A stretch of DNA of 13,648 nt from a bacterium (GTDB taxonomy: Bacteria; Auribacterota; UBA3054; B51-G9). Positions 6,876 to 13,526 of this stretch are shown piece by piece. The notes beneath the pieces were generated by a model. It saw only the letters and a list, made by a program, of their open reading frames with translations. It ran no database searches and had not been told where the DNA came from. Numbering within the stretch: position 1 is the stretch's first letter; each line of letters begins with the position of its first letter. Position numbers and translations under genes: made by a program. Where the stretch lies: the NCBI GenBank assembly GCA_029933535.1, contig JAOZNZ010000013.1, positions 1-13,648 of the forward strand, written 5' to 3'.

Positions 6876-7100
6876 TTATTCATTTTTATTTTTCAATGCA
6901 GGCCATTCTGCAAATGCAATATATAAAAGAAGAACTATATTTGCAATTGGCAACAGCATTAATAATGAAAGTGCACCATTAAAGCCGGCCTTTGAACAAA
7001 TTTTCCACAATGCAATGACTGTTAGTGCCGCACTGATAATTGTAAATCCACAGATTATTAAGATGATGAGTAATTCTAAAACTCCAACTCCACAATTCAT
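6876..7100 (-). CDS. Small two-TM membrane protein, 74 residues
   Basis: Two hydrophobic segments (about residues 7-31 and 43-63) flank a short loop LWKICSKAGFNGALS, and the protein ends AFAEWPALKNKNE. The WKI-KAG-G-LSLLMLIP-N ... AF-EWP pattern is common in small uncharacterised inner-membrane proteins of many bacteria; no function is assigned. The start is well supported by AGGAG six bases before ATG. It lies directly upstream of the helicase gene, with no obvious terminator between them, so it may be the first gene of a two-gene transcript. It may simply be a neighbour rather than a partner of the helicase. Confidence 0.78.
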   Translation of the reverse strand: MNCGVGVLELLIILIICGFTIISAALTVIALWKICSKAGFNGALSLLMLLPIANIVLLLYIAFAEWPALKNKNE

Positions 7101-7140
7101 TTTAATCTCCTTTTGTTATTAATTTTCCTTAGCGTCATCT

Positions 7141-7182
7141 CCCGGCGCTATGAAATAACGCGCAAAGCGTGATCATGCCGGG
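7141..7182. repeat. Inverted repeat CCCGGC...GCCGGG
   Basis: CCCGGC (7141-7146) and GCCGGG (7177-7182) enclose 30 bases that contain a smaller stem ACGC-GCAAA-GCGT. The same six-base arms occur as a tight hairpin at 7280-7295. It sits upstream of the two-TM gene in the noncoding stretch 7101-7425. It may be a REP-like palindrome; no promoter was recognised here. Confidence 0.4.
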
Positions 7183-7190
7183 TGGATTTG

Positions 7191-7243
7191 TAGGACGAAT
7201 AGGACGAAGTAGGACGAATAGGACAAATAGGACAAATTAGACA
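7191..7243. repeat. Nonamer tandem array, unit TAGGACGAA
   Basis: Five consecutive units of 9-10 bases (TAGGACGAA, TAGGACGAAG, TAGGACGAA, TAGGACAAA, TAGGACAAA) and a degenerate sixth, running directly into the ACTACTC array. It is noncoding in all frames as far as I can judge. Confidence 0.85.
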
Positions 7244-7436
7244 CTACTCGCCACTCAACCACTCACCACTCAACTACTCCCCGGCATTCGCCGGGCGCTT
7301 CGCGAACCACTCGACTACTCACTACTTGACCACTCACTACTTGACCACTCACTACTCGACTACTCGACTACTCACTACTCACTACTCACTACTCACCACT
7401 CAACCACTCACTACTCGACTACCCTCTACTCACCAA
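7243..7436. repeat. Degenerate heptamer array, unit ACTACTC, with GC hairpin
   Basis: About 25 units of 7-8 bases built from ACTACTC, ACCACTC, ACTACTTG and close variants, interrupted at 7280-7306 by a GC-rich insert whose core is the hairpin CCCGGC-ATTC-GCCGGG (7280-7295). The right end of the array overlaps the end of the 599-residue protein's gene: its TAG stop (7426-7428) and last codons are made of array-like sequence. With the nonamer array it fills most of the noncoding stretch 7101-7425. No poly-T follows the hairpin on the minus strand, so termination there is doubtful. Confidence 0.85.
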
Positions 7437-9225
7437 TATTCTCCTCAAGAATTTCGTAGACGTGGCCGACACTCCATTGCTCAAGCGGGCTCCAGCTTTC
7501 GTCGCTCTGCATGGTATTTCTGAACATCATGCGATAGACCATGTATTTTCCCGACGAGAGTTTAGCGAGGCAGTTGGCACCGATGTAGCGATACTTTCCC
7601 ACGACCCAACGGTCGTTGACCCAGCGGGCTTCTTTGTTTTCCTCCCATGGCGAGTAGATGGCAACTTTAACAAGTTTTTTGTCTTTGATTTTCTGCGCCC
7701 ATGCAGCACGAATATCCTTCTTAGCATCGTTCCATTTGCCGCCCGTATATTTTGATTTTGGGAATCGAGCTCCTGCCAATCGCCGCAAGTCCGATTTGAC
7801 TACTTCATCGCGTACCTCACTCACAGCTTCGGCCACTCTCTCAATGCTCTGTTCCATGTCGGCTGCACGTTTGAGGAAAGCCTGCCGTGCTGCAACAAAT
7901 TCGGTCAGTGAAGATTGCGCGTCCGAGGGTAATTCCGGAAGCATGGTATTGATTGTTTCGATCATGATACTTGAGTAATCCAAAACCCATTTTTCGGCGG
8001 CATTAGCGGCAGAGGATTTGAGTGCTTTATCTCTTCCCTGGAGACTATCTAGATTATCCGTACCGTATTGCTCGATGTTGCTATCGGCCTCTTCGAGCGC
8101 CCCATTGATTACCATGTTGACTTCTTGGAGCCATTCCGCGGGAAAAGCTTCAAGTCGTTTCACCTGCTTACCTGCTTTATATCCGTTTACCTTTGTTCCG
8201 TCCCTGACAAGTTTATCCAAAGCTTTGAAATCGGGAAACTGTTTGCGAAACGCTTGCGCTGCGGAGAGAGCATCGGGCAAAATTACATTGACCCGTTCAA
8301 CCAGCACGCGCACTTCGTCCATTCTAGTCAACAACTTCCCTATGTCATCTTCTCCCCCTCTGTCAAAGTCACTTCGATAGCTTGATAGATCTCTGATAGC
8401 AACGCGTGCCTGGTCGTAAGTTTCGTAAAGCCTTTTTGAACTCCCGGCAACGGCATCAAGCGCAGCCGGCAGATTCTCAGCGGCATCGTCCGCTTTGGCC
8501 CCGAGTGCGTTAACCGCCTTTGTTACCTCTGCAAACCGGGCATCCAATGCAACTACATCAGGGTGTTTCGGGTTGAACTTACCTTTGTCCCATCCTTTTT
8601 TGGTATCCCACTCGTGCTGTGCCTTTCCAAGGATGCTTCTGGCAGTTCTAAGTTCCATAGCCTCAACGTATTCCTCCGCTTTGTCTAAAGCCGGGCCGAA
8701 CTGTTTCATCTCATAGATCATTGTGCTTGGCAGCGGATCGGTTATTGCGGGTACCTTGGCTTTCACAGGTTTTGCCGGAGCTTCCTTATTCGGCACCTCC
8801 GCCTTTTTGATCTCCGTCGGTGGCGTGGCACGTTTCGCTGGTTCTGCCGGAGTTTCCTTACCCGGGTCCGCCGTTCCTTCGACCCCCGCTGGTGGCTTGG
8901 CAAGCATCGCTGTCACGGTTTTCAGTTGTTTTCTGACTGCGACGATGTCAGGATGATCCGGATCAAATTTATTTTTGAAGTCTTTATTAATCATGTCCCA
9001 GTTGTTTTGTGCTGACTCGAGGTAGACCTTGGCGTTCTTCAGATCGCCTTGATCCGCCAGCTTTTCAGCCTTTTCCAGAGCAGTGGGGATTTTCTTTAAT
9101 GAATAAGCTACCATGCCATTCAGTTTTTCCTGTCCAAATGCCCAGGATGAAATCATTACCATCAATGCCACAGCAATAACGATTAAGTGGTCGGGAAAAT
9201 GTTTTAGTGAGATGTTTGTTTTCAT
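7426..9225 (-). CDS. Exported helical protein of unknown function, 599 residues
   Basis: I do not recognise a family. A signal peptide (1-31, cleavage likely after AFG) is followed by two related helical repeats, residues 40-108 and 169-242, sharing ALxKAE, AxxxLxxAQxxWD, a K-KF-P-HPD-VA motif and a closing helix. They are separated by a Pro/Ala/Lys/Glu-rich linker (109-165). Residues 245-485 are predicted long helices. The last 110 residues are different: Trp-rich with likely beta strands (VKVAIYSPWEENKEARW, GKYRYIGANCLAKLSSGKY, SWSPLEQWSVGHVYEILEE), suggesting a compact terminal domain. There is no PEP-CTERM tag. It is the last gene of the probable four-gene operon, 50 bases after the GloVer gene, and its first residues (MKTNISLKH) match those of that protein. 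The ribosome-binding site is weak (AGAG). An extracellular or periplasmic structural or binding role is inferred only from export and context. Confidence 0.8.
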   Translation of the reverse strand: MKTNISLKHFPDHLIVIAVALMVMISSWAFGQEKLNGMVAYSLKKIPTALEKAEKLADQGDLKNAKVYLESAQNNWDMINKDFKNKFDPDHPDIVAVRKQLKTVTAMLAKPPAGVEGTADPGKETPAEPAKRATPPTEIKKAEVPNKEAPAKPVKAKVPAITDPLPSTMIYEMKQFGPALDKAEEYVEAMELRTARSILGKAQHEWDTKKGWDKGKFNPKHPDVVALDARFAEVTKAVNALGAKADDAAENLPAALDAVAGSSKRLYETYDQARVAIRDLSSYRSDFDRGGEDDIGKLLTRMDEVRVLVERVNVILPDALSAAQAFRKQFPDFKALDKLVRDGTKVNGYKAGKQVKRLEAFPAEWLQEVNMVINGALEEADSNIEQYGTDNLDSLQGRDKALKSSAANAAEKWVLDYSSIMIETINTMLPELPSDAQSSLTEFVAARQAFLKRAADMEQSIERVAEAVSEVRDEVVKSDLRRLAGARFPKSKYTGGKWNDAKKDIRAAWAQKIKDKKLVKVAIYSPWEENKEARWVNDRWVVGKYRYIGANCLAKLSSGKYMVYRMMFRNTMQSDESWSPLEQWSVGHVYEILEENIGE

Positions 9226-9254
9226 GGTGTTTCTCTTGTGTTTAGGTAAGCTTG

Positions 9255-9289
9255 TTATTAGTTATTAGTTAATTGTTAATTGTTAATAG
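9255..9289. repeat. Heptamer tandem array, units TTATTAG/TTAATTG
   Basis: Five exact 7-base units: TTATTAG, TTATTAG, TTAATTG, TTAATTG, TTAATAG. The array covers the end of the GloVer gene: the final residues TINN and the TAA stop (9276-9278) are encoded by units of the array. It therefore bridges coding sequence and the 50-base spacer to the next gene. The same TTATTAG unit forms the array at 13560-13587. Confidence 0.9.
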
Positions 9290-11672
9290 TTTTAAACCTG
9301 GACAGCACGGACAGGCATAAGCCCCAAAGAAACATGCACATCATAGGCTCGGGTATCACGTAACTGAACTCGGTGCCGCAGTCACTCGACCCGCCATATG
9401 TTGTCAGGCCATACAACGAGATGCCCCACAGCGCCATCCCGCCATGAGGAGATGCCCCGTCGTCACCACCGACAAAGTCATGGAGCAGTTGGAAACCCGT
9501 CCCGTCAGTATTCATTTCAAACGCACAGCCAAGATCAGCCAAGCCCCCTTCGCTGGTCATGCCGAACAACATGTTTCCCCACAGTACCAGACTGCCATAC
9601 GGCATCGAACCGTCCTCTGTACCGCCCATGAAAACGTGAAGGTTGGTGTACCCGGAACCGGCAGTACTGATTTTGAACACAACTCCTTTGTCGCCGGATC
9701 CGCCATTGCGGGTCATACCGTAAAGCGAACTGCCCGAAACGGTCAGACTGCCATATGGCGTGGCGCCATCGGCGACACCTCCTGTGAAGTCGTGCAGGAT
9801 AGAGTAGCCTGAACCATCAGTGTTCATTTTGAAAATAACACCTTTGTCGCCGACGCCACCTGCAACGGACATGCCGTATAGCGTGCCGGCCGAAAGTGTA
9901 ACATTTCCCCGCGGGGAGCTTCCGTCCGCAGCACCGCCGGTAAACGCGTGCAGGTTAGTATATTCAGTCCCATCGGTGTTCATTCTGAATACCGAACCAC
10001 TATTGCTGTTTCCGCCCTGCAACGTTGTTCCATAGAGCACGCTTCCGGATAATGTCAGACTGTTACACGGGTTTGCACCGTTCAAGGCATCCAACGAAAA
10101 TTCGTGCAGAAGGGCGTAGCCCGTGCCGTCACTATTGATTTTGAACGCCGTGCCGCAGTCGTTGTTCCCTCCGTATTCCGTCAGGCCAAAGAGTGTGTTG
10201 TTTGACAGTGCAAGACTCCCAAGCGGATAACTCCCATCTGAGTTACCACCAATAAACGCGTAAAGGTTTGTGTAGTCAGTGCCGTCAGTATTCATTCTGA
10301 ATATAACGCCCATATTGCTGACTCCTGCCTCTTTAGTCATTCCGTAAATGTAGGTTCCGTTTCCTTCCGTCATTCCATACATGGCAGTATCGCCAATCAC
10401 CGGAACAGTTGACCACGGCGCCCTGCCGCCATCAGCGCCGCCGGTAAATGGGAAACCCTGTACAAACGGTTCATCGATTTCAAGACTGAAGATCACGCCC
10501 AAATTATTCGACCCACCGGCATACGTCATACCGTACAGCATTTCACCCGATTTCACAATGCTGCCATACGGTGAATACCCATTAAACCCTTCAAAATTTT
10601 CCAGAACTTCGAATTTTTTGCCCATAGTTTGTCCTAATTTATACTTAAACACCATGCCGCCGTTGCTCATTCCCGCATACGACGTCATGCCGTAGAGAGT
10701 TCTCCCCCACAATGTCAGGCTGCCATACGGGAAAGCACCTTCCAATGTAGATATGGTAAAAGAGTGCAGATTCATATAACCGCTTCCATCGGTTTGTATC
10801 TTGAATATTGCTCCATTCCAATTGTCGCCGCCGCCTTGGGTCAGTCCGTAAAGAGTTCTGCCTGCTTTTGCCAGTTTTCCATACGGCCGCGCGCCATCTG
10901 AGCCAGTGCCTAATATGTACAACTTTGTGTAATCTGACCCATTGGTGGTGACACTAAATATCACGCCCATGTCATTTGATCCGCCGGAACGTGTCATTCC
11001 GTACAAAACGCCGTCTGAGTATATCAGACTGCCATGCGGGCGAGCTCCGTCATTCGGGAAGCCTGTAAATTCATGAAGGTTCATGTAACCCGTCCCGTCA
11101 GTATTGACCCTGAACACCACGCCGGTGCCCTGTCCGCCGACCTGGGTCATGCCGTAAAGGTTATTGTTTACCAGGGTGAGGTCGCCGCGCGGATTTTTTC
11201 CATCCGAGCCAAAAACTTCGAAAAAGTAAAGATTTGTATAGCCAGTTCCGTCGATTTTTACTTTGAATATTAAACCGCCGCCTAATCCGGAGCCGCCGTT
11301 CGCAGTCATACCGTAAAGCGTGCTTCCGTCGCGTATCAACGAACCCTCGGGAGCCTTCCCTTCTCCTGGCCATCCTTCAAAGTTGTGAATATTCTTATAG
11401 CCCGTTCCATCGATGCCTATTCTGTAAATCACACCCACTCCATTCGGTCCCTCGTAATATCCGCCTGCGCTCGTCATGCTGTATAAGTTGCCATTGTATA
11501 TGATCGGTGTGCTGTATTTTGGCGCGGCTCCGTCATTTGTCCCGCCACCGAATTCGTGCAGCACGTTGATCTGCGCATGTGCCCCAGCCGCCAGCATTAT
11601 AGCAAATACAGCTGTCACGGTAACGACAATTAAATGACCGGAGATGTGTTTTAGTGAAATATCTGTTTTCAT
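9276..11672 (-). CDS. GloVer tandem-repeat PEP-CTERM exported protein
   Basis: A 798-residue exported protein. The signal peptide (1-33, cleavage after AHA) is followed by 14 tandem repeats of about 52 residues (35-771), each of the form LHxFxGGxxDGxxPyGSL, LYGMTxxGG, GVIFKxNTDGTGYTN. This is the Gloeo/Verruco repeat (TIGR03803 type) common in large surface proteins of Verrucomicrobiota and some others; a beta-propeller fold is likely. The C-terminus is a PEP-CTERM sorting signal: IPEP (773-776), a hydrophobic stretch CMFLWGLCLSVL and a basic tail, so an exosortase should process it. Repeat 8 contains an extra YGMT segment from an 11-codon duplication. It is the third gene of the operon, 51 bases after the SUMF1 gene; ribosome-binding site AGAAG is modest. 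The ligand is unknown. Confidence 0.9.
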   Translation of the reverse strand: MKTDISLKHISGHLIVVTVTAVFAIMLAAGAHAQINVLHEFGGGTNDGAAPKYSTPIIYNGNLYSMTSAGGYYEGPNGVGVIYRIGIDGTGYKNIHNFEGWPGEGKAPEGSLIRDGSTLYGMTANGGSGLGGGLIFKVKIDGTGYTNLYFFEVFGSDGKNPRGDLTLVNNNLYGMTQVGGQGTGVVFRVNTDGTGYMNLHEFTGFPNDGARPHGSLIYSDGVLYGMTRSGGSNDMGVIFSVTTNGSDYTKLYILGTGSDGARPYGKLAKAGRTLYGLTQGGGDNWNGAIFKIQTDGSGYMNLHSFTISTLEGAFPYGSLTLWGRTLYGMTSYAGMSNGGMVFKYKLGQTMGKKFEVLENFEGFNGYSPYGSIVKSGEMLYGMTYAGGSNNLGVIFSLEIDEPFVQGFPFTGGADGGRAPWSTVPVIGDTAMYGMTEGNGTYIYGMTKEAGVSNMGVIFRMNTDGTDYTNLYAFIGGNSDGSYPLGSLALSNNTLFGLTEYGGNNDCGTAFKINSDGTGYALLHEFSLDALNGANPCNSLTLSGSVLYGTTLQGGNSNSGSVFRMNTDGTEYTNLHAFTGGAADGSSPRGNVTLSAGTLYGMSVAGGVGDKGVIFKMNTDGSGYSILHDFTGGVADGATPYGSLTVSGSSLYGMTRNGGSGDKGVVFKISTAGSGYTNLHVFMGGTEDGSMPYGSLVLWGNMLFGMTSEGGLADLGCAFEMNTDGTGFQLLHDFVGGDDGASPHGGMALWGISLYGLTTYGGSSDCGTEFSYVIPEPMMCMFLWGLCLSVLSRFKTINN
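9360..11570 (-). repeat. Fourteen GloVer repeat units in DNA (about 156 bp each)
   Basis: The coding sequence for residues 35-771 of the exported protein is a tandem of 14 units of about 150-160 bases. Recurrent DNA words on the plus strand such as GTCATGCCGTA, CTGCCATACGG and CCGTCAGTATTCAT mark the units. Units 11-13 are the most alike at protein level. Plus-strand ORFs inside this region are shadows of the repeat. Confidence 0.85.
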
Positions 11673-11723
11673 GGTTTTCTTCTTTTTCTTGTGGCTACAC
11701 TATACAATTGATAATCGTAACAA

Positions 11724-12983
11724 TTAAGGCGCATTCCGCACGCAGCGGAACCCGAAGTTGTACCAGCCTTCCACCGGATTGTAACTGCGGCGAAAGGAGC
11801 AACGCGCAAGGATGGCACCATGGTACCAACAACCGCCGCGTAACACGCGCTCGGAGCCAGACGAAGGCCCATGCGGATCACTACCGGGCGAAGTGCTGTA
11901 GTATGTGTCCAAAAACCTGTCCCAGCACCATTCCCAAACATTACCCGCCATGTCATACAACCCGTACGCATTTTTCTGGAAGTATCCTACAGGGCTGGTG
12001 TATGGATAAGTCCCGGCTTTGAAAGTCGGATGAAATCCACTAGTCAAACTCGTGTCGTACGCGTATAAATTTGTGCTGTAATAATTCGCGAGCGCATGCT
12101 GGATCGTATCTGTATCATGCCATGGGAACCGGTGTCCGCCCTGACCGCCACGCGCGGCCTTTTCCCATTCCGCCTCGGTTGGCAATCTGTAACCGTTCTT
12201 ACTCCAATCAATTGTCCAATTGCTAAGATCGATTGTCTGCTGTTTTCCCTCGATCTCATTTTTGTACTTGCAATATGCCATTGCGCCATACCACGTCACC
12301 TCTACACACGGATAGTTCTCCTTGCCCGGGTCAACGACAAAAGAACTCCCGTTCCAACTGATTTGACATTCGTCATCCAAGTCAAGCAATTCCTTATAAT
12401 TTTCAATATTTTTAACCGTGGAACTTGTCACAAAGAGGTTGCTGTGATCCTGAGCCCATTGAAGTACTTCGCGCACTTTTTCGTTTGATATTTCGTATTT
12501 GTCCATATAGAAAGCGCTTATATAGACATCGTGCAGTGGAGACTCGTTGGCCCATCCCTCGCCGAACGTGTCTCCCATAGTGAACATGCCGCCGGGGATG
12601 CAACACATGGCATCATCGACAGTTATCATGACGCGCATGGTATCAGAAGTCTGGTCAAACCAGTCTGCACCGGCATTCCACACGATATGTTTCTGCATGC
12701 CGGTTTGTATGCTGCAGCCTATATCGCCGGTGAAATGCGTGGAAGGCAGATCATACGTCACGCCGGAATTCGTTGATACGGCGATTGATACAGAAAGCGT
12801 GTCAGCCTGCATGTTATATGCGTCATAGTAAATATCAACCTGTGGGTCCGGCCACGTCCTTTGTGATGCCACAACATTTGACACCGCTGGTGCGCCGTAG
12901 ATTTGCTGCGAAGTAACGACAACGAACAGGGCGATTATAATTGTGAGTAATGAAAGGCATTTAATGAGTGGTGGTGTTTTCAT
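11724..12983 (-). CDS. Exported SUMF1/FGE-like domain protein without catalytic cysteines
   Basis: A 419-residue protein with signal peptide (1-33), an N-terminal beta-sandwich-like domain (34-124, VSNVVASQRTWPDPQVDIYYD to HIVWNAGADW), and a SUMF1/FGE-sulfatase fold domain (126-419). Hallmarks are CIPGGMFTMGD, YRLPTEAEWEKAARGG, YGLYDMAGNVWEWCWD, RVLRGGCWYHGA and GFRCVRNAP. In true formylglycine-generating enzyme two cysteines follow the GG motif; here the equivalent positions are His388 and Ala393, so oxidation of sulfatase cysteines is unlikely and a binding or structural role is more likely. The start was placed at 12983 rather than at upstream ATG codons because AAAGGAG lies nine bases in front, the signal peptide begins here, and an earlier start (13169) would overlap the 70-residue gene. 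Second gene of the operon, 19 bases after the first and 51 before the GloVer gene. Confidence 0.9.
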   Translation of the reverse strand: MKTPPLIKCLSLLTIIIALFVVVTSQQIYGAPAVSNVVASQRTWPDPQVDIYYDAYNMQADTLSVSIAVSTNSGVTYDLPSTHFTGDIGCSIQTGMQKHIVWNAGADWFDQTSDTMRVMITVDDAMCCIPGGMFTMGDTFGEGWANESPLHDVYISAFYMDKYEISNEKVREVLQWAQDHSNLFVTSSTVKNIENYKELLDLDDECQISWNGSSFVVDPGKENYPCVEVTWYGAMAYCKYKNEIEGKQQTIDLSNWTIDWSKNGYRLPTEAEWEKAARGGQGGHRFPWHDTDTIQHALANYYSTNLYAYDTSLTSGFHPTFKAGTYPYTSPVGYFQKNAYGLYDMAGNVWEWCWDRFLDTYYSTSPGSDPHGPSSGSERVLRGGCWYHGAILARCSFRRSYNPVEGWYNFGFRCVRNAP

Positions 12984-12992
12984 CCTGGGCCA

Positions 12993-12999
12993 CTCCTTT
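12993..12999 (-). promoter_or_regulatory. Ribosome-binding site deciding the SUMF1-gene start
   Basis: AAAGGAG on the minus strand, nine bases before ATG 12981-12983. It lies between the stop codon of the 70-residue gene (13003) and the start of the SUMF1 gene and argues against the longer reading frame that begins at 13169. Confidence 0.75.
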
Positions 13000-13002
13000 G
13001 TT

Positions 13003-13215
13003 TTATTGATTATTCTTGCGCCTGCAGACCATCGCGAAAATAGCCGCAAACACAAATAGGAGAAAGCTTGTGCACGGCTCGGGAACTGTAGTGTTGAGCG
13101 AAAAATCAGCCGATTCAACCGACGCCCAATCCGCCATGGCCGGCATTGCGAAACCAACTGCAATAACAAGCGCCAGACCGGAAAGTCTTATTAGTATGTT
13201 TCCATTTTTCTTCAT
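13003..13215 (-). CDS. Minimal PEP-CTERM protein, 70 residues
   Basis: A 70-residue protein consisting of almost nothing but export and sorting signals. Residues 1-28 are a signal peptide with cleavage expected after PAMA. Only about 15 residues (DWASVESADFSLNTT) separate it from the PEP-CTERM tag: VPEP (44-47), hydrophobic segment 49-63 and basic end CRRKNNQ. Known PEP-CTERM proteins are normally much longer, with a functional domain between the signals. The start has AGGAG nine bases upstream. It is the first gene of the operon, behind the consensus promoter at 13355-13383 and a leader of about 130 bases, and is followed 19 bases later by the SUMF1 gene. It may be a short sorted peptide, or what remains after an in-frame deletion of a larger protein. 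Confidence 0.8.
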   Translation of the reverse strand: MKKNGNILIRLSGLALVIAVGFAMPAMADWASVESADFSLNTTVPEPCTSFLLFVFAAIFAMVCRRKNNQ

Positions 13216-13251
13216 TATCTGTTTCTCCTATTTGGTGCATACGTTACTGTT

Positions 13252-13265
13252 ATGAAACATTTCAT
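13252..13265 (-). promoter_or_regulatory. Palindrome in leader of the PEP-CTERM/SUMF1/GloVer operon
   Basis: ATGAAA-CA-TTTCAT is a perfect 6-bp inverted repeat in the transcribed leader about 37 bases before the first start codon, in a position similar to the AACAGC palindrome of the protease operon leader. The two sequences are unrelated. It may be an RNA hairpin or operator; weak evidence. Confidence 0.3.
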
Positions 13266-13354
13266 TTGCTGTCCCAAAGAAGTGATTTATTTAATGAGTT
13301 TTTGATTTGGTTTTCACAGTTGCGATGCAATTCGTGTCCTGTACTGCAAACAAG

Positions 13355-13383
13355 ATTATAGCAAACAAAGAATTACTTGTCAA
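13355..13383 (-). promoter_or_regulatory. Consensus sigma70-type promoter of the four-gene operon
   Basis: On the minus strand: TTGACA (13378-13383), 17-base spacer, TATAAT (13355-13360), with TTTGC before the -10 giving an extended element (TGC-TATAAT). This is a perfect consensus promoter, built just like that of the protease operon. Transcription should start near 13348, giving a leader of about 130 bases ahead of the 70-residue gene. Confidence 0.85.
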
Positions 13384-13388
13384 TGTAA

Positions 13389-13419
13389 CCGGGACGATTT
13401 AACTAAACGTGTGTCCCGG
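13389..13419. repeat. Inverted repeat CCGGGAC / GTCCCGG
   Basis: Seven-base arms 13389-13395 and 13413-13419 with a 17-base loop, immediately upstream of the operon promoter's -35 box. It could be a regulator-binding site or the end of the neighbouring transcript. No T-run follows. Confidence 0.4.
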
Positions 13420-13425
13420 CTGAGG

Positions 13426-13448
13426 AAATTTGCTCGTCGAGCAAATTT
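13426..13448. repeat. Near-perfect palindrome AAATTTGCTCG-T-CGAGCAAATTT
   Basis: Eleven-base arms (13426-13436 and 13438-13448) around a single central base. Such a compact palindrome suits a dimeric DNA-binding protein or cruciform better than an RNA hairpin, which would have almost no loop. It lies about 45 bases upstream of the -35 box of the operon promoter. Confidence 0.55.
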
Positions 13449-13526
13449 AATTTACCATTCTTGGCTATTTGGATTATGCTTAGAAAAGTTAAAAGTATCA
13501 AAGATCTAAGGTGCGAAGGAGTAAGC

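Noticed and set aside
7280..7295. Rho-independent terminator for the four-gene operon at the CCCGGC hairpin.
   Set aside because: The stem is good but the minus strand continues with GAGTAG-type repeats and no T-run; kept only as a repeat.
7243..7436. CRISPR array interpretation of the ACTACTC repeats.
   Set aside because: Units of 7-8 bases are contiguous with no spacers and no cas genes are present.
9444..9812. Plus-strand reading frames inside the GloVer gene.
   Set aside because: They are antisense shadows of a GC-richer repetitive gene, with no start signals and no protein features.
11690..11723. An internal promoter before the GloVer gene (TATAGT on the minus strand).
   Set aside because: No acceptable -35 box at 16-18 bases; only three of six bases match at the best spacing.
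12984..13169. A longer reading frame for the SUMF1 gene starting at 13169.
   Set aside because: It would overlap the 70-residue PEP-CTERM gene, add a basic non-signal N-terminus in front of a clear signal peptide, and ignore the AAAGGAG site before ATG 12983.
13411..13509. A 32-codon frame from GTG 13411 on the plus strand.
   Set aside because: It runs through the 23-base palindrome, has no ribosome-binding site or promoter, and no recognisable protein features.
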